Shown here: positions 33,621 to 44,464 of the stretch, piece by piece | Layout: the number at the start of each line of letters is the position of its first letter | Numbering within the stretch: position 1 is the stretch's first letter | From: Meghimatium bilineatum | Taxonomy: Eukaryota; Mollusca; Gastropoda; Stylommatophora; Philomycidae | DNA length: 64,000 nucleotides | Direction: 5' to 3' | NCBI GenBank assembly: GCA_034231615.1 | Contig: CM067315.1 | Location: 9,881,915-9,945,914 of the forward strand | The notes under the pieces: generated by a model | Told to the model about the DNA's origin: nothing | The model's database searches: none | The model's input: the letters and a program-made list of their open reading frames with translations, nothing else | Made by a program: the position numbers and the translations under genes

Positions 33621-34161
33621 AACAGAAGTTAAAAGGAGAATAGGAATGGCTAAAAGTACCTTCAATGACATGAGGAAATTATTAATATCTAAACAAATTA
33701 CAAACAAGTTAAAAATGAGAATTATAAAATGCTACATCTATTCCATATTAATGTATGGCTCAGAAACATGGACACTAAATAAACAATTAGAAGACAAAAT
33801 TGATGCCTTTGAGATGTGGGTATATAGAAGAATAGGGAGAACATCATGGAAAGAGAAGAAAACATATAAAGAGGTGCTAAAGACACTTAATATGAAGAAA
33901 GAACTACTAAGAGAAATAAAGATCAGGCAAATAAAATACTTTGGACTCATTAAAAGACATGACACCCTATTGAAGACTTTACTTGAGGGTAAAGTCAAAG
34001 GGAATCGAGCAAGAGGTAGGCAGAGATACAACGTGGGAGAGTAACATCACACGATGGACAGGTTACAGTCTAGCAGAGTGTACCACCAAGACAAGAGACA
34101 GGAGATATTGGAGATACGTTGCAGCCAACCTTCGTTGCGGACACGGCACTTGATGATGATG
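33621..34161 (+). mobile_element. LINE family B, 3' end, with target duplication
   Basis: Encodes TEVKRRIGMAKSTFNDMRKL, YGSETWTLNKQLEDKIDAFE, GRTSWKEKKTYKEVLKTLN and KVKGNRARGRQRY, then a frameshift before the WESNITRW equivalent. Ends CACTTGATGATGATG. ATTGCTGA at 33613-33620 and 34162-34169. Confidence 0.94.
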
Positions 34162-34169
34162 ATTGCTGA

Positions 34170-35430
34170 TTTATGTGACGACACTGCACAATAAATTTAT
34201 GGACACGTTTGTTGATCCAGCGTTCCATGGGCTAACGCCCTTTGACCCCATGTCATTGTGCGATACATGCATGTGTTTGTGAGCTGCTGTTTTGTTTCAT
34301 GTACGGTGTTCCATATATGTGGCCTAAAATTGGCACTAACATATATATATATATATATCGCTGTCTTTAGCTAGTGTGCTAGTTCCATAATCTGTTTATA
34401 GCAAGTCCATAGCTAAGGAAGGGGAAGGGGGTTGTTATTAGCAAATCGAAACATGACTTTTAGTACTAGAATCTTAGCCAAAAGTAACCTCCACCATTCT
34501 CCATAGCGATTTTATTTCAAAGGACATCAAATATTTATAGAAAAGAAGAACTGACACACGAAATAGGAACTATTTAGATAACCCCCTCCACTCTCCACTT
34601 TAAAACGATTCTACGGCCCTGATTTATAGCATCCTGCTTGTACAATATGAGAATCTGATGAAAGTACACACAGAAAATATCGCGGATACGCAAGTTTGTA
34701 TTTTGATGTAACTCTTCTGTTAGAACGTGTTTCAAAATAAAAATAATTGAGTCCTTATACAAGTAATGGAAAAAGGGTAGCTAAGTTATTATGCGGTGGC
34801 CTGCTAAGCTTATTTACAATTAGTATGTGCATTTGTCCTTGAAATCACATTTCAAATAAATATATATCGCAGTCAAGCTGTAAACTACGCTATTTTATAG
34901 TGATAAAAAGTATATCACTACGTCAAACGTTTATTATTACGAATTGAACAGTGTTCAGAACAAAATATATTTGTGGAGACAGTGTTGGTAATGGAATTAA
35001 ACAAAAGATTGTTACGGTGGTAGGAACACGTATTCAGTCAACATGACATGTTTTGCCTGAAAAATATTTTTGTCCGACATTGACCATAGTTGTATCGTTC
35101 TGTACAAATTTTCAGATATTTCCACTCAGGGTTGTAGCTATGATAACCGTAAGAGGGAGGATTTCGTGCCCCCCCCCCACCCAATCCGATTAGATTGAAA
35201 ATTTGAAGATCCCTTTGTGGAAAATCACTAAGGGATATGTTTTTGCGAACCTTTTTTTATTTTATTAGGTTTCTAATACTAAAAGTCATGTTCAGATTTG
35301 GTAAAGGGAGGAGATGGGTGTTTTAATCACCCCCACCGCTTTTAATAAGAGCCTAATTTCACTGGTCAGGCGAATAGCCATGAATTTGAACCGTCGCCAA
35401 GTTGCTCATCACTTAACTAAACCAAGTGCA
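34170..35430. other. Mostly unassigned, with an inverted repeat pair
   Basis: AACATGACTTTTAGTACTAG near 34450 is answered in inverse by CTAATACTAAAAGTCATGTT near 35273. (TA)n at 34341-34360. No gene seen. Confidence 0.45.
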
Positions 35431-35435
35431 TAATA

Positions 35436-35836
35436 AGCCCAGTACTGGGCTTATAACTAGAACTGGGCTTATAACTAGGACTGGGCTTATAACTAGGACT
35501 GGGCTTATAACTAGAACTGGGCTTATAACTAGAACTGGGCTTATAACTAGGACTGGGCTTATAACTAGAACTGGGCTTATAACTAGAACTGGGCTTATAA
35601 CTAGAACTGGGCTTATAACTAGAACTGGGCTTATAACTAGAACTGGGCTTATAACTAGAACTGGGCTTATAACTAGAACTGGGCTTATAACTAGAACTGG
35701 GCTTATAACTAGGACTGGGCTTATAACTAGGACTGGGCTTATAACTAGAACTGGGCTTATAACTAGGACTGGGCTTATAACTAGAACTGGGCTTATAACT
35801 AGAACTGGGCTTATAACTAGGACTGGGCTTATAGCT
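35436..35836 (+). repeat. 18-bp minisatellite
   Basis: 22 units of ACTGGGCTTATAACTAGA/GG. 18 divides by three, so three long frames appear on the two strands. Confidence 0.97.
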
Positions 35837-35862
35837 GAATAATAATTGACACTGCAGTACAA

Positions 35863-36062
35863 ACTCACAAACGTCGTGGACACCAGACGGGAAAAGACAA
35901 CAGGGAAGGCCAAAAACAACGCTCAAAAGAATATTTATGAATGAATTAAAATCAACAGGCATAAATGCACAAGACCTGCAATCCTTGGCAACTGGCCGGA
36001 CAGGCATGGAGAACTATGACATCCGCTCTATGTGCCAAATTTGGCAAAAGAAGAACTGACTG
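35863..36062 (+). mobile_element. LINE family F, 3' end, with target duplication
   Basis: From 35878 the frame reads SWTPDGKRQQGRPKTTLKRI, INAQDLQSLATGRTGMENYD and RSMCQIWQKKN to a stop. Tail CTGACTG. ACTGCAGTACAA at 35851-35862 and 36063-36074. Confidence 0.92.
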
Positions 36063-36114
36063 ACTGCAGTACAACCATTTACAAGATTGTATTAGCGGGA
36101 AAAAACACAAGATA

Positions 36115-36845
36115 ATGTTTCTTTCACATACCTCTCTCTTCTATCACATACCCCTCTCTTCTATCACATACCCCTCTCTTCTTACATATATACCTTCCTT
36201 CTATCACATACCTCTTTCTTATTTTGCTTACCCCTCTCTTCTTACACATACGCCCCCTTCTCTCACATACGCCTCCTTTCTATCAAATACTCCTCTCTTA
36301 TATCACATATCCCTCTCTTCTTTCATATGCCTCTCTCTTCTATCACATACCCCTCTCTTTTTACACATATACCTCCCATCACATACCCCTCTCTTCTTAC
36401 ACATATACCTCCCTTCTATCACATACCCCTCTCTCCTCACATACTCCTCTCTTATATCACATATTCCTCTCTTCTTTCATATGCCCATCTCTTCTCTCAT
36501 ACCCCCTCTCTTCTCTCACATATCCCTCTCATAACCATCTCTTCTCTCACATACCCCTCTCATACCGATCTCTTCTCTAACATGCCTCTCCCATAAACCT
36601 CTTTTCTCTCACATGCCCCTCTCATAAACCTCTTTTCTCTCACATGCCCCTCTCATAAACCTCTTTTCTCTCACATGCCCCTCTCATAAACCTTTCTCTC
36701 ACATGCCCCTCTCATAAACCTCTTTTCTCTCACATGCCCCTCTCATAAACCTCTTTTCTCTCACATGCCCCTCTCATAAACCTCTTTTCTCTCACATGCC
36801 CCTCTTATAAACCTCTTTTCTCTCATATGCCCCTCTTTATCTTAC
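36115..36845 (+). repeat. Pyrimidine-rich 21-bp and 31-bp arrays
   Basis: TCTATCACATACCCCTCTCT units to about 36580, then eight units of CTCTTTTCTCTCACATGCCC plus CTCATAAAC. Confidence 0.94.
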
Positions 36846-36919
36846 ATATACATCTCTTAATCTTTTATTTTTCATGCCTTCTCTTTTACGTTCATTCTCA
36901 CACTTATGAAGATTAGAAT

Positions 36920-37085
36920 GGATCTTCTCTGAAGACGAATGTGTCGGGCCATTGGCGCAAATAAAACTGTGACACAACGCATTTCCATTCTCTGGACTAT
37001 ATCCTACTTGAAGTTTAGTATGACCATTCTTCTGCTACAAGAGATATTCAGCGGGTGTTTGGGAATGAACACAGAAGAAGAAGAA
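36920..37085 (+). mobile_element. SINE A
   Basis: GAAGACGAATGTGTCGGGCC, GCGCAAATAAAACTGTGACA and GGGAATGAACACAGAAGAAG. Tail-to-tail with the SINE B that follows. Confidence 0.85.
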
Positions 37086-37335
37086 GGATACAATCCAGAG
37101 AACAGAACGCGCTGTGGCATGACTGCGATATCATGTGGCATGACTTACAGCATGACTGCGATATCTGCACCTTTCGGCCTGGTACATCCGACTTCATGAC
37201 GTCTGGGACACTTTGACACCTGTATGGGATTGGGAAAGTCAACCACACTTTCAAACATTTATTAGTCGCCTTTTACGATGTGCATGTCAAGTAACAAGGT
37301 CGCTACTCTTTGCTCCCCTATCCGGCTCTGGAATG
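37086..37335 (-). mobile_element. SINE B
   Basis: AACAGAACGCGCTGTGGCAT, a local duplication of GACTGCGATATC, TTTCGGCCTGGTACATCCGA, TTAGTCGCCTTTTACGATG and GCTACTCTTTGCTCCCC. Confidence 0.8.
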
Positions 37336-37765
37336 GAAGTTATACGTACCTTTTTGTCATTATATCATTATATTTATATATATTTTCTTCTCTTTCACTC
37401 TCTCTTTCTCTCCCCCTCCCCTCTGTCAATCTCTCTACTCTCTCAATCTCTCTCACATCACACTATATGTTTCTTAATGCCCCATCTCTCTATCTCACCC
37501 ACTTCCCCTGCGTGTTCTATTACACAACCCAATAAATCTGATTTAATGTAATCTATCTTTGAATATGTAGCTGTCTCCATCTCTCCTTTCTATTGACATC
37601 TAGCCGTCTGCTTCCACTCCCGCCATTCACATACCTCCTCAACACTTCTCTCATTCTTTATTTCTCAACTGAAAACTGAGTAGGATAGAGTGAAATAAAC
37701 AAACGTTTATATCAAACATGAAACTTTCAAGCATGACCACGGACAATACTAAATACCTTAACTGC
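37336..37765. other. CT-rich low-complexity stretch
   Basis: CT-rich 37385-37480; no gene seen. Confidence 0.5.
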
Positions 37766-37769
37766 AAAA

Positions 37770-37900
37770 ATTAAACAGGCCTTCATTCGATACGTATTTG
37801 ATTATTGTCTGGGTATATATTATATTTGAATGGAACCTGTAAGCCCTTATATGGACACCCGAGGGGGAAAAAATGTAAAACGAATGAGAATTGGTACTAT
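37770..37900 (+). mobile_element. Half palindromic MITE and LINE scrap
   Basis: TTAAACAGGCCTTCATTCGA and TTGATTATTGTC match a family I arm. CTTATATGGACACCCGAGGG at 37843 matches the WTPEG stretch of the LINE at 38.2 kb. Confidence 0.45.
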
Positions 37901-37902
37901 AT

Positions 37903-38141
37903 ATTATTCATTCATTCATTTTCCTTTTGCGCTGAAGTTAGCGCATAGGGCAAAGGTCAGATCTCTCCAATTCTGTCTGTTCAATGCTATTCTGTGCAGT
38001 TCTTGAATAGTATGAATATTGGTTATTTTACTTTCTCTAAGTATTGTTCTTCTGAGTGTTTCTTTTGGTCTACCCCCTTGCGCTTTTGCCTGTAGGTATC
38101 CATTCAAGAGATTGTTAGTGTATTCTGCTGGTATCTGCGGA
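37903..38141 (-). mobile_element. LINE 3' end
   Basis: The minus strand encodes MNGYLQAKAQGGRPKETLRR, ESKITNIHTIQELHRIALNR and QNWRDLTFALCA. (ATTC)n tail on +. TACTATAT at 37895-37902 and 38142-38149 is a possible target duplication. Confidence 0.85.
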
Positions 38142-38179
38142 TACTATATTATAGCGGTGCCATTATTAAAATAAAGAAT

Positions 38180-38450
38180 ATGTTTCGAATGTTATAAGAA
38201 AACGCAGATGGAAAAACCTGGAACATGTTCTTAGACTAGATAAAAACAGATTGAATCAACAAGCTCTTATGTGGACACCTGAGGGGGGAAGAAAAAGAGG
38301 AAGAACCAAAATTACCCTAAAAATTACCATACTTAAAGAAGGAGAAATAATAGGTTGAGGTACGTACATGAACTAACAGTACAGGCAGCGAACCGCAACG
38401 CATGGAGAATCAAAACCTCTGCACTATGTTCCACCTGAGGCACAAAATGA
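38180..38450 (+). mobile_element. LINE 3' end
   Basis: Reads IRKRRWKNLEHVLRLDKNRL, NQQALMWTPEGGRKRGRTKI, then a broken frame with TATHGE. This HVLR-WTPEG-KRGR tail is typical of LINE ORF2 C-termini. Confidence 0.85.
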
Positions 38451-38537
38451 GCACACTAATTAATTCATTATACCAAGTGGCATATTCTTTCTTGAACGTT
38501 GTCTACATCGTAGATATTGTCTACAATGTCCACATTG

Positions 38538-38790
38538 TGGAGCCGTGTAGCGCAGTGGTTAGCGCACTGGCTTCGCATATTAGTGGTCCTGCGTTCATTC
38601 CCTAGTTGAGGCGGAAATGTTTCTCAGATCGCAACGGCTGCCAGGTCGACCCAGCCTTAAATGGGTACCGGATTAATCCTGGAAGTGAAGACTGTGAGCG
38701 AGAGGAGATGGCTACCGCCCTCATTTGCATAGCCTCTGAAATGTGAGATCACTAACATCTCACACCCCTACGGCATATAGGTTACTTTAC
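38538..38790 (+). mobile_element. tRNA-headed SINE D, best copy
   Basis: GAGCCGTGTAGCGCAGTGGT, TAGCGCACTGGCTTCG (A-box region), GTGGTCCTGCGTTCATTCCC (B-box region), then AAATGGGTACCGGATTAATC, AGTGAAGACTGTGAGCGAGA, GGCTACCGCCCTCATTTGC and ACATCTCACACCCC. Confidence 0.88.
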
Positions 38791-38850
38791 TTTTACTTTC
38801 ATCGTGGATACTCTGAACGCCCCTCTGTCCCGGACAAAAACAGGCCTACA

Positions 38851-38968
38851 TTAGCCAGAGACGTGCATACATTCTTCGATATCACTGGCCCATCGTCTTC
38901 TTTGTCTTCCTCTTCTTCTCCTTCCTAGCACACTGCCTTCCAGAATCTGCTTCTCGATACCATCATGT
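38851..38968 (-). mobile_element. LINE C-terminal scrap
   Basis: The minus strand reads HDGIEKQILEGSVLGRRRRG then RQRRRWASDIEE, the basic motif of LINE tails. Confidence 0.65.
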
Positions 38969-39070
38969 CGCTTTTCGTTACTGCATGTTTTCCCTATGAA
39001 GGAGTGAATGGTGGTTTTCTGTGTGCTGTGGAAATAAAGACCGCTTTGCCATAGCAGACGCCGCGACATA
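38969..39070 (-). mobile_element. SINE C fragment
   Basis: CGTTACTGCATGTTTTCCCT, GTGCTGTGGAAATAAAGACC and TTGCCATAGCAGACGCCGCG, then directly the 29-bp array. Confidence 0.8.
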
Positions 39071-39071
39071 T

Positions 39072-39455
39072 AATGTAATGTCTGATATTTTAACATAAAG
39101 CGTGTAATGTCTGATATTTTAACATAAAGCGTGTAATGTCTGATATTTTAACATAAAGCGTGTAATGTCTGATATTTTAACATAAAGCGTGTAATGTCTG
39201 ATGTTTTAACATAAAGCGTGTAATGTCTGATATTTTAACATAAAGCGTGTAATGTCTGATATTTTAACATAAAGCGTGTAATGTCTGATATTTTAACATA
39301 AAGCGTGTAATGTCTGATATTTTAACATAAAGCGTGTAATGTCTGATGTTTTAACATAAAGCGTGTAATGTCTGATATTTTAACATAAAGCGTGTAATGT
39401 CTGATGTTTTAACATAAAGCGTGTAATGTCTGATATTTTAACATAAAGCGTGTAA
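39072..39455 (+). repeat. 29-bp minisatellite
   Basis: 13 units of TAATGTCTGATATTTTAACA plus TAAAGCGTG; three have GATG for GATA. Confidence 0.97.
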
Positions 39456-39796
39456 TCTTATTCTTATTATAATCTGCAGCATCACGTACATACCTGGACA
39501 AGTTCTAGAGAAACTCAACCAGACAGAAGGACAGACATCGTCACATGACAGCCCCCAGAAATTGGGTCGTTCTTTTAGGTTAGTATGACGATAAAGCTCC
39601 GGTATCTTTTAGTCCTGCTCTGTGGCAGTGGTGCTGAGCGCCTCTGTGACGTCCAAGGTACCGAGCTCGAAAACCGCTACAGGCAACTATGTATTCGGAC
39701 CGTTCAGAAAGCAATGGAACACTTCTGAACGTATTTATGTTTCTTTTAAAAAAAATCACTACAGCCAAAAAATGCCGGGTCCTGAATACACTACAC

Positions 39797-39950
39797 CCCG
39801 CCGAAGACGGATGTGTCGGGCCATTGGCGCAAATAAAACTGCGACACGGCGCATTTCCATTTTCTGGACTACATCCTGCTGGAAATCTAGCAGGACCATG
39901 ATCCAGCTAGATCCAGTTGGAGTTTGAGAATGAACGCAGAAGAAGAAGAA
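39797..39950 (+). mobile_element. SINE A, intact reference copy
   Basis: 154 bp: CCCGCCGAAGACGGATGTGT, GGCGCAAATAAAACTGCGAC, GACTACATCCTGCTGGAAAT, CCAGTTGGAGTTTGAGAATG and ACGCAGAAGAAGAAGAA. GAATACACTACAC at 39784-39796 and 39951-39963. Confidence 0.95.
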
Positions 39951-39963
39951 GAATACACTACAC

Positions 39964-40600
39964 TACCAATGACGATCTGGGAGAAGATTGAGGCATTTAT
40001 CTATTCACATGCATCCTTTATCTATTTTTGTGTATGTTCGTTCATTGGTTGTAATTTTTTTAATTTTTTTTTGGTTGGTTGACTGGCTTGTTAATGTGTT
40101 AGGCTTCTGTTTAGGTTTATTTATGTTGATATTTATGTGTAGATGTAGGTGTAGGTTTTTGGTTAGAGTTTTGGGGTAAGGATTAGGGTTTAGGCTAGAT
40201 TAGTTTAGGTTAGCTTGGGTCACCTATCTATATGTCTGTGTAATGTATTTCTTTTTTAGAAACTCCAGGAAGCACAAACAATAAAGTTCCAGTTTCCTTT
40301 ATGAAATTAGGATTTCTCTAGGGCTTTCTTTCATTGAAAAAGATTTCAAGTCATATCGGTGTGCAATGTTTTGAGGAGATATAGCATGAGAGGTGGTTTA
40401 AAGACCCTTGAACTACGGGGAGTTGAAAAATCGATAGAAAGGTTGAACATACACATAAATCAAATGAGACAAAATCCTTCGTATCTGTAAGATTGGTTTT
40501 GTTTGTTTGTTTTTTCTCCGTGAATGGACCGTGCTAGATTATTCAGATTATTCAGTTTTCCTCCACGGCTAGATTGCATCCTTGATTGTTTGTTTATTTT
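39964..40600. other. No recognised feature
   Basis: TTTATG/TTAGG-like low-complexity text at 40060-40210; no gene. Confidence 0.5.
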
Positions 40601-40614
40601 AGATTCCTTGTATT

Positions 40615-40915
40615 TGCTAACGATTTGCTGTGATTCCTCTCTTTCTGATTTCTCCAACTCACGATTTGCTGTGATTCCTCTCTTTCTGATTTCTCCAACT
40701 CAGATTTGCTCTGTTTCCTCTATTTCTGATTTCTCCAACTCAGATTTGCTCTGTTTCCTCTCTTTCTGATTTCTCCAACTCAGATTTGCTCTGTTTCCTC
40801 TATTTCTGATTTCTCCAACTCAGATTTGCTCTGTTTCCTCTCTTTCTGATTTCTCCAACTTAGATTTGCTCTGTTTCCTCTATTTCTGATTTCTCCAACT
40901 CACGATTTGCTGTGT
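40615..40915 (+). repeat. 40-bp minisatellite
   Basis: About seven units of CTCTTTCTGATTTCTCCAAC then TCAGATTTGCTCTGTTTC. Confidence 0.95.
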
Positions 40916-42173
40916 TTTTTTTACATATTTAGAACATTTCTACACTTGTCGTGTTCTCAATGATTTCATAAGATTTCAATAATATTTCAATTACTCGCGC
41001 ATTCGGTTGCGTCTGTCGGTCTCATAAATGGCTCACTAGACAAACCAACCATGCAACAGAAAACCTTAGTAGATGACATGACTTTATATTGAGGTTATCG
41101 TCTTATAGAAGCTTCATGGCACGTCATCTATACAATCCCGTAGTCGTAACCTTCGATAAAGATTACCATCTTGTTCTGCCAGGCCGACGTTGTGCTTGAA
41201 CTAGTTATGGGCACGGCGTGGGTGGGCGGAACAACAAAGAAACCTGTCGCAGGGGCCAGAGTTGTGCCCTGATGTCGACGTCTGTTTCGGCAGCATTAGA
41301 CTCGAAACACCATCGAGTCGAATGGCTGCTGAAACAGAGGGCGGAGCACTTATGGGAATGCCCCACGTGTCCAATTTCAAATCAAGAATCAATAGACTCT
41401 CATGCTCTAAGAGAGTCGTGCTACAACTTGTGTATTGGTTCTTCTACAACTAATATCTTTATATCCGGGAGCACACTCACAATAGGAAATATTGCATTAA
41501 GCATTGAGACACTGATCCCTTGCAGACTAGGTTTCTGCACTACCACTGCCACTACTGCTACTGCTACAATTACAAAAGGTAAGACAGTAACAAAGCTGAT
41601 CAGACGAAAAATTAACAGCTACCATCAATAACACATCGTGTCTTTCCCATCGTTTTTACAACCGGCTGAAATGTATCGGGAATTATATACCGATTAGTTG
41701 GAAAACAGCCTTATAAAATGACTCATTTCACTTTTCCCGTTATATTCATTGGCTATCGACACAAGTTGACCAATTAAAATCGTCGAAAAACTCGAATTGC
41801 TTCATTTTAAAAGAATGATTCCCAATGATCCCGCATGTTTTATATTTGTCGATGGTCACGTTCAAATGGTCATCATCACTTGTGATGGAGGAACAACACG
41901 TATAGCTTAATCGATTGTACTCTGTCTAACATATCAAGTTTTATTGACATTTACCTTTACCCATCATCTATTAATTGCGCACGATGATGTTAAAGTAAGA
42001 AATTATAATAGAAAGATATAAATCTTTAGTGTGGGGAAATAACCCGACACACCGAAAATGTGAGGGCCGTGGTAACACATGGCAATTATGGAGATGAACG
42101 GAAATATGTATAAGTGTTACCAATGAAATAAGAGAATTCATTTCATTTATTTACTTTGTTGTCTCTTCTGCAG
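40916..42173. other. Upstream of exon 1: intron or flank, unassigned
   Basis: A 137-codon + frame (41218-41631) and overlapping frames show no motif. 41283-41337 forms an imperfect hairpin (CTGTTTCGGCAGCATTAGAC against its inverse). AGCACTTATGGGAATGCCCC at 41345 recurs at 51194. Confidence 0.45.
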
Positions 42174-42415
42174 GTCGGATAGTCCAGCAGCCTCAAAAAC
42201 AATAGAACATCATGAAACACGTGTAAATATGGCTGCAACGGAAGTTCCGCCCGCAAAACCAACGAACCAATCAGAGGCTAAACCTGGTTCAGTATATGGT
42301 CAAAAAACCCTGCAGACTGATGGGTCGTTTGCAGTGGGTAATCAAATTTGGGGTCCACCAAGAATTGTTCAGCTAATCAGAGAACAAGGGAAGAGTCTGG
42401 GAATAAGCATTGTGG
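42174..42415 (+). CDS. MPDZ/PATJ: Exon 1 seen: linker and start of PDZ domain, MPDZ/PATJ-like scaffold protein
   Basis: Internal coding exon of a multi-PDZ scaffold protein; relatives (MUPP1/MPDZ, PATJ/INADL) organise tight-junction and polarity complexes at the cell cortex. A pyrimidine-rich tract ending TTCTGCAG precedes the exon, and GTAAG follows it. The frame is open from the first base: one base completes a codon from the previous exon, 80 full codons follow, and one base is left over (phase 1 exit). The N-terminal part is a low-complexity linker rich in Ala, Pro and Lys. The end carries WGPPRIVQLIREQGKSLGIS, which is beta-strand A and the carboxylate-binding loop (SLGI in place of GLGF). 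The Met at 42229 lies in frame but is probably internal, since the frame is open upstream back to the acceptor. The upstream exon was not found. Confidence 0.85.
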
Positions 42416-42429
42416 GTAAGTAAATCGGT

Positions 42430-43860
42430 ACAAATGTGTGATGTGTTTGTGTAATATATGTTGTGTTTATGTGATGTATTTTGTGTTTGTGTGATGTATG
42501 TTGTGCTTGTGTGATGTATGGTGTGTTTATGTGATGTATGTTGTGTTTGTGTGATGTATGTTGTGTTTGTATGTTGTGTTTTTGCGATGTGTGTGTGTGT
42601 GATGTATGTTGTGTTTGTGTGTTGTATTTTTGCGATGTGTTTATGTGATGTATGTGTGTTTGTATATTGTGTTTGTGTGATGTATGTTGTGTTTGTGTGA
42701 TGTATGTTGTGTTTGTGTGATGTATGTTGTATTTGTGTGTTGTGTTTGTGTGATATACGTTGTGTTTATGGGATGTATGCTATGATTATGTGATGTATGT
42801 TATGTTTGTGTGAAGTATGTTGTGTTTGTGTGATGTATTTTGTGTTTGTTTGATGTATCGTGTGTTTTTGTGTTGTGTTTTTGCGATGTGTTTATGTGAT
42901 GTATGCTGTGTCTGTGTGGTGTGTTTGTTTGCCGTGTTTGTGTGATGTGTGCTGTGTGTGTATGTTTGCCGTGTTTGTGTGATGTGTGCTGTGTGTGTTT
43001 GTGTGCCGTGTTTGTGTGCTGTGTGTGTTTGTTTGCCGTGTTTGTGTGATGTATGCTGTGTCTGTGCGGTGTGTTTGTTTGCCGGGTTTGTGTGATGTGT
43101 GCTGTGTGTGTTTGTTTGCCGTGTTTGTGTGATGTGTGCTGTGTGTGTTTGTTTGCCGTATTTGTGTGCTGTGTGTGTTTGTTTGCCGTGTTTGTGTGAT
43201 GTGTGTGTATGTGTGATGTGTGCTGTGTGTGTTTGTTTGCCGTGTTTGTGTGATGTGTGCTGTGTGTGTTTTTTGCCGTGTGTGTGTGATGTGTGCTGTG
43301 TGTGTTTGTTTGCCGTATTTGTGTGATGTGTTGCTGTGTGTGTTTGTTTGCCGTGTTTGTGTGATGTGTGCTGTGTGTGTTTGTTTGCCGTGTTTTTGTG
43401 ATGTGTGCTGTGTGTGTTTGTTTGCCGCGTTTGTGTGATGTGTGCTGTGTGTGTTTGTTTGCCGTGTATGTGTGATGTGTGCTGTGTGTGTTTGTTTGCC
43501 GTGTTTTTGTGATGTGTGCTGTGTGTGTTTGTTTGCCGTGTTTGTGTGATGTGTGCTGTGTGTGTTTGTTTGCCGTGTTTGTGTGATGTGTGCTGTGTGT
43601 GTTTGTTTGCCGTGTTTTTGTGATGTGTGCTGTGTGTGTTTGTTTGCCGTGTTTGTGTGATGTGTGATGTATGCTGTTGTGTGGTGTGTTTGTTTGCCGT
43701 GTTTGTGTGATGTATGCTGTGTCTGTGTGGTGTGTTTGTTTGCCGTGTTTGTGTGATGTGTGCTGTGTGTGCTTGTTTGCCGTGTTTGTGTGATTTGTGC
43801 TGTGTGTGTTTGTGTCCTGTCTTTATGTACTCTGTGTATGTATGAGTGCGTGCGCGCGTG
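42430..43860 (+). repeat. GT-rich minisatellite starting at the exon 1 donor
   Basis: 1.4 kb of TGTGTTTGTGTGATGTATG units (about 19 bp), changing after 42.95 kb to roughly 37-bp units with GTTTGTTTGCCGTGTTTGTG. It starts about 15 bp after the splice donor. The 393-codon minus-strand frame rich in His, Thr and Asn is the complement of this array and is not a gene. Confidence 0.93.
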
Positions 43861-44344
43861 CTGTATGAAATCTACTTTTCCAGCAAAGCACATCTCGGAA
43901 CAATAATAAATTAAATCACCCGGAATAGGGTGAATAAAAAATGGCAATACACATAATGAACAGACGGAGACTAAACAAAACAAACGAAAAACAACCAGAA
44001 CTCTACTAGCATGTTTATGTAGGAATGAATTCTGTTTATATCGAAATGTGGTAGTGTACACATTGGGTTTCAAAACAATGCATTCCTACATATAGATAAC
44101 ATGGGTTCTTTCTATTTCCTGTTCATTTTTTTTCATTTTCTTTCCTTCAGTTTAGCAACATCATTTTTATTTATCTTTTACCTGTATTTGTGTTTTCTTT
44201 TGTACTGTGGGGTGACGTCGTGTGTTTTATAAAAAGATATTTTGGTCAAAACGTTGAATGTATGCCTATTGTTTCTAGTGATTCGTGAAAGTACATTACC
44301 CTGTGTGTTCACTTTCCGTCTGTTTGATTAGCTTTGTTACTATC

Positions 44345-44425
44345 TTACCTGTTGTAAAAGTAGTAGTAGCAATAGTGGTGATAGTAGTTGTAGTAGTAGT
44401 AGTAGTAGTAGTAGTTGTTGGTGTG
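44345..44425 (+). repeat. (GTA)n microsatellite
   Basis: Interrupted GTA trinucleotide run. Confidence 0.9.
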
Positions 44426-44464
44426 ACTGTAGGTAGGCAGGATACACCAGAAAACAGTAGCCGT

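Noticed and set aside
33646-34044. Independent gene for the YGSETWTLNK protein
   Set aside because: 5'-truncated LINE tail with target duplication and a frameshift; same text at 15.5 and 48.3 kb.
34170-35430. DNA transposon bounded by the inverted AACATGACTTTTAGTA pair
   Set aside because: Only about 35 bp matches and the ends do not coincide with target duplications; probably two separate repeat copies.
35413-36007. SYKPS, VISPVL and GLITRT repeat proteins
   Set aside because: 18-bp minisatellite, divisible by three. Frames on both strands are equally long.
38538-38610. tRNA gene
   Set aside because: A and B boxes are present but no full cloverleaf can be drawn, and the sequence runs on into a SINE body shared with 56.2 kb.
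41218-41631. 137-codon + frame upstream of exon 1 as a coding exon of the PDZ gene
   Set aside because: No PDZ or linker similarity and no convincing splice pair; kept as unassigned.
42892-44073. 393-codon minus frame rich in Thr, His and Asn
   Set aside because: Complement of the GT-rich array in intron 1.
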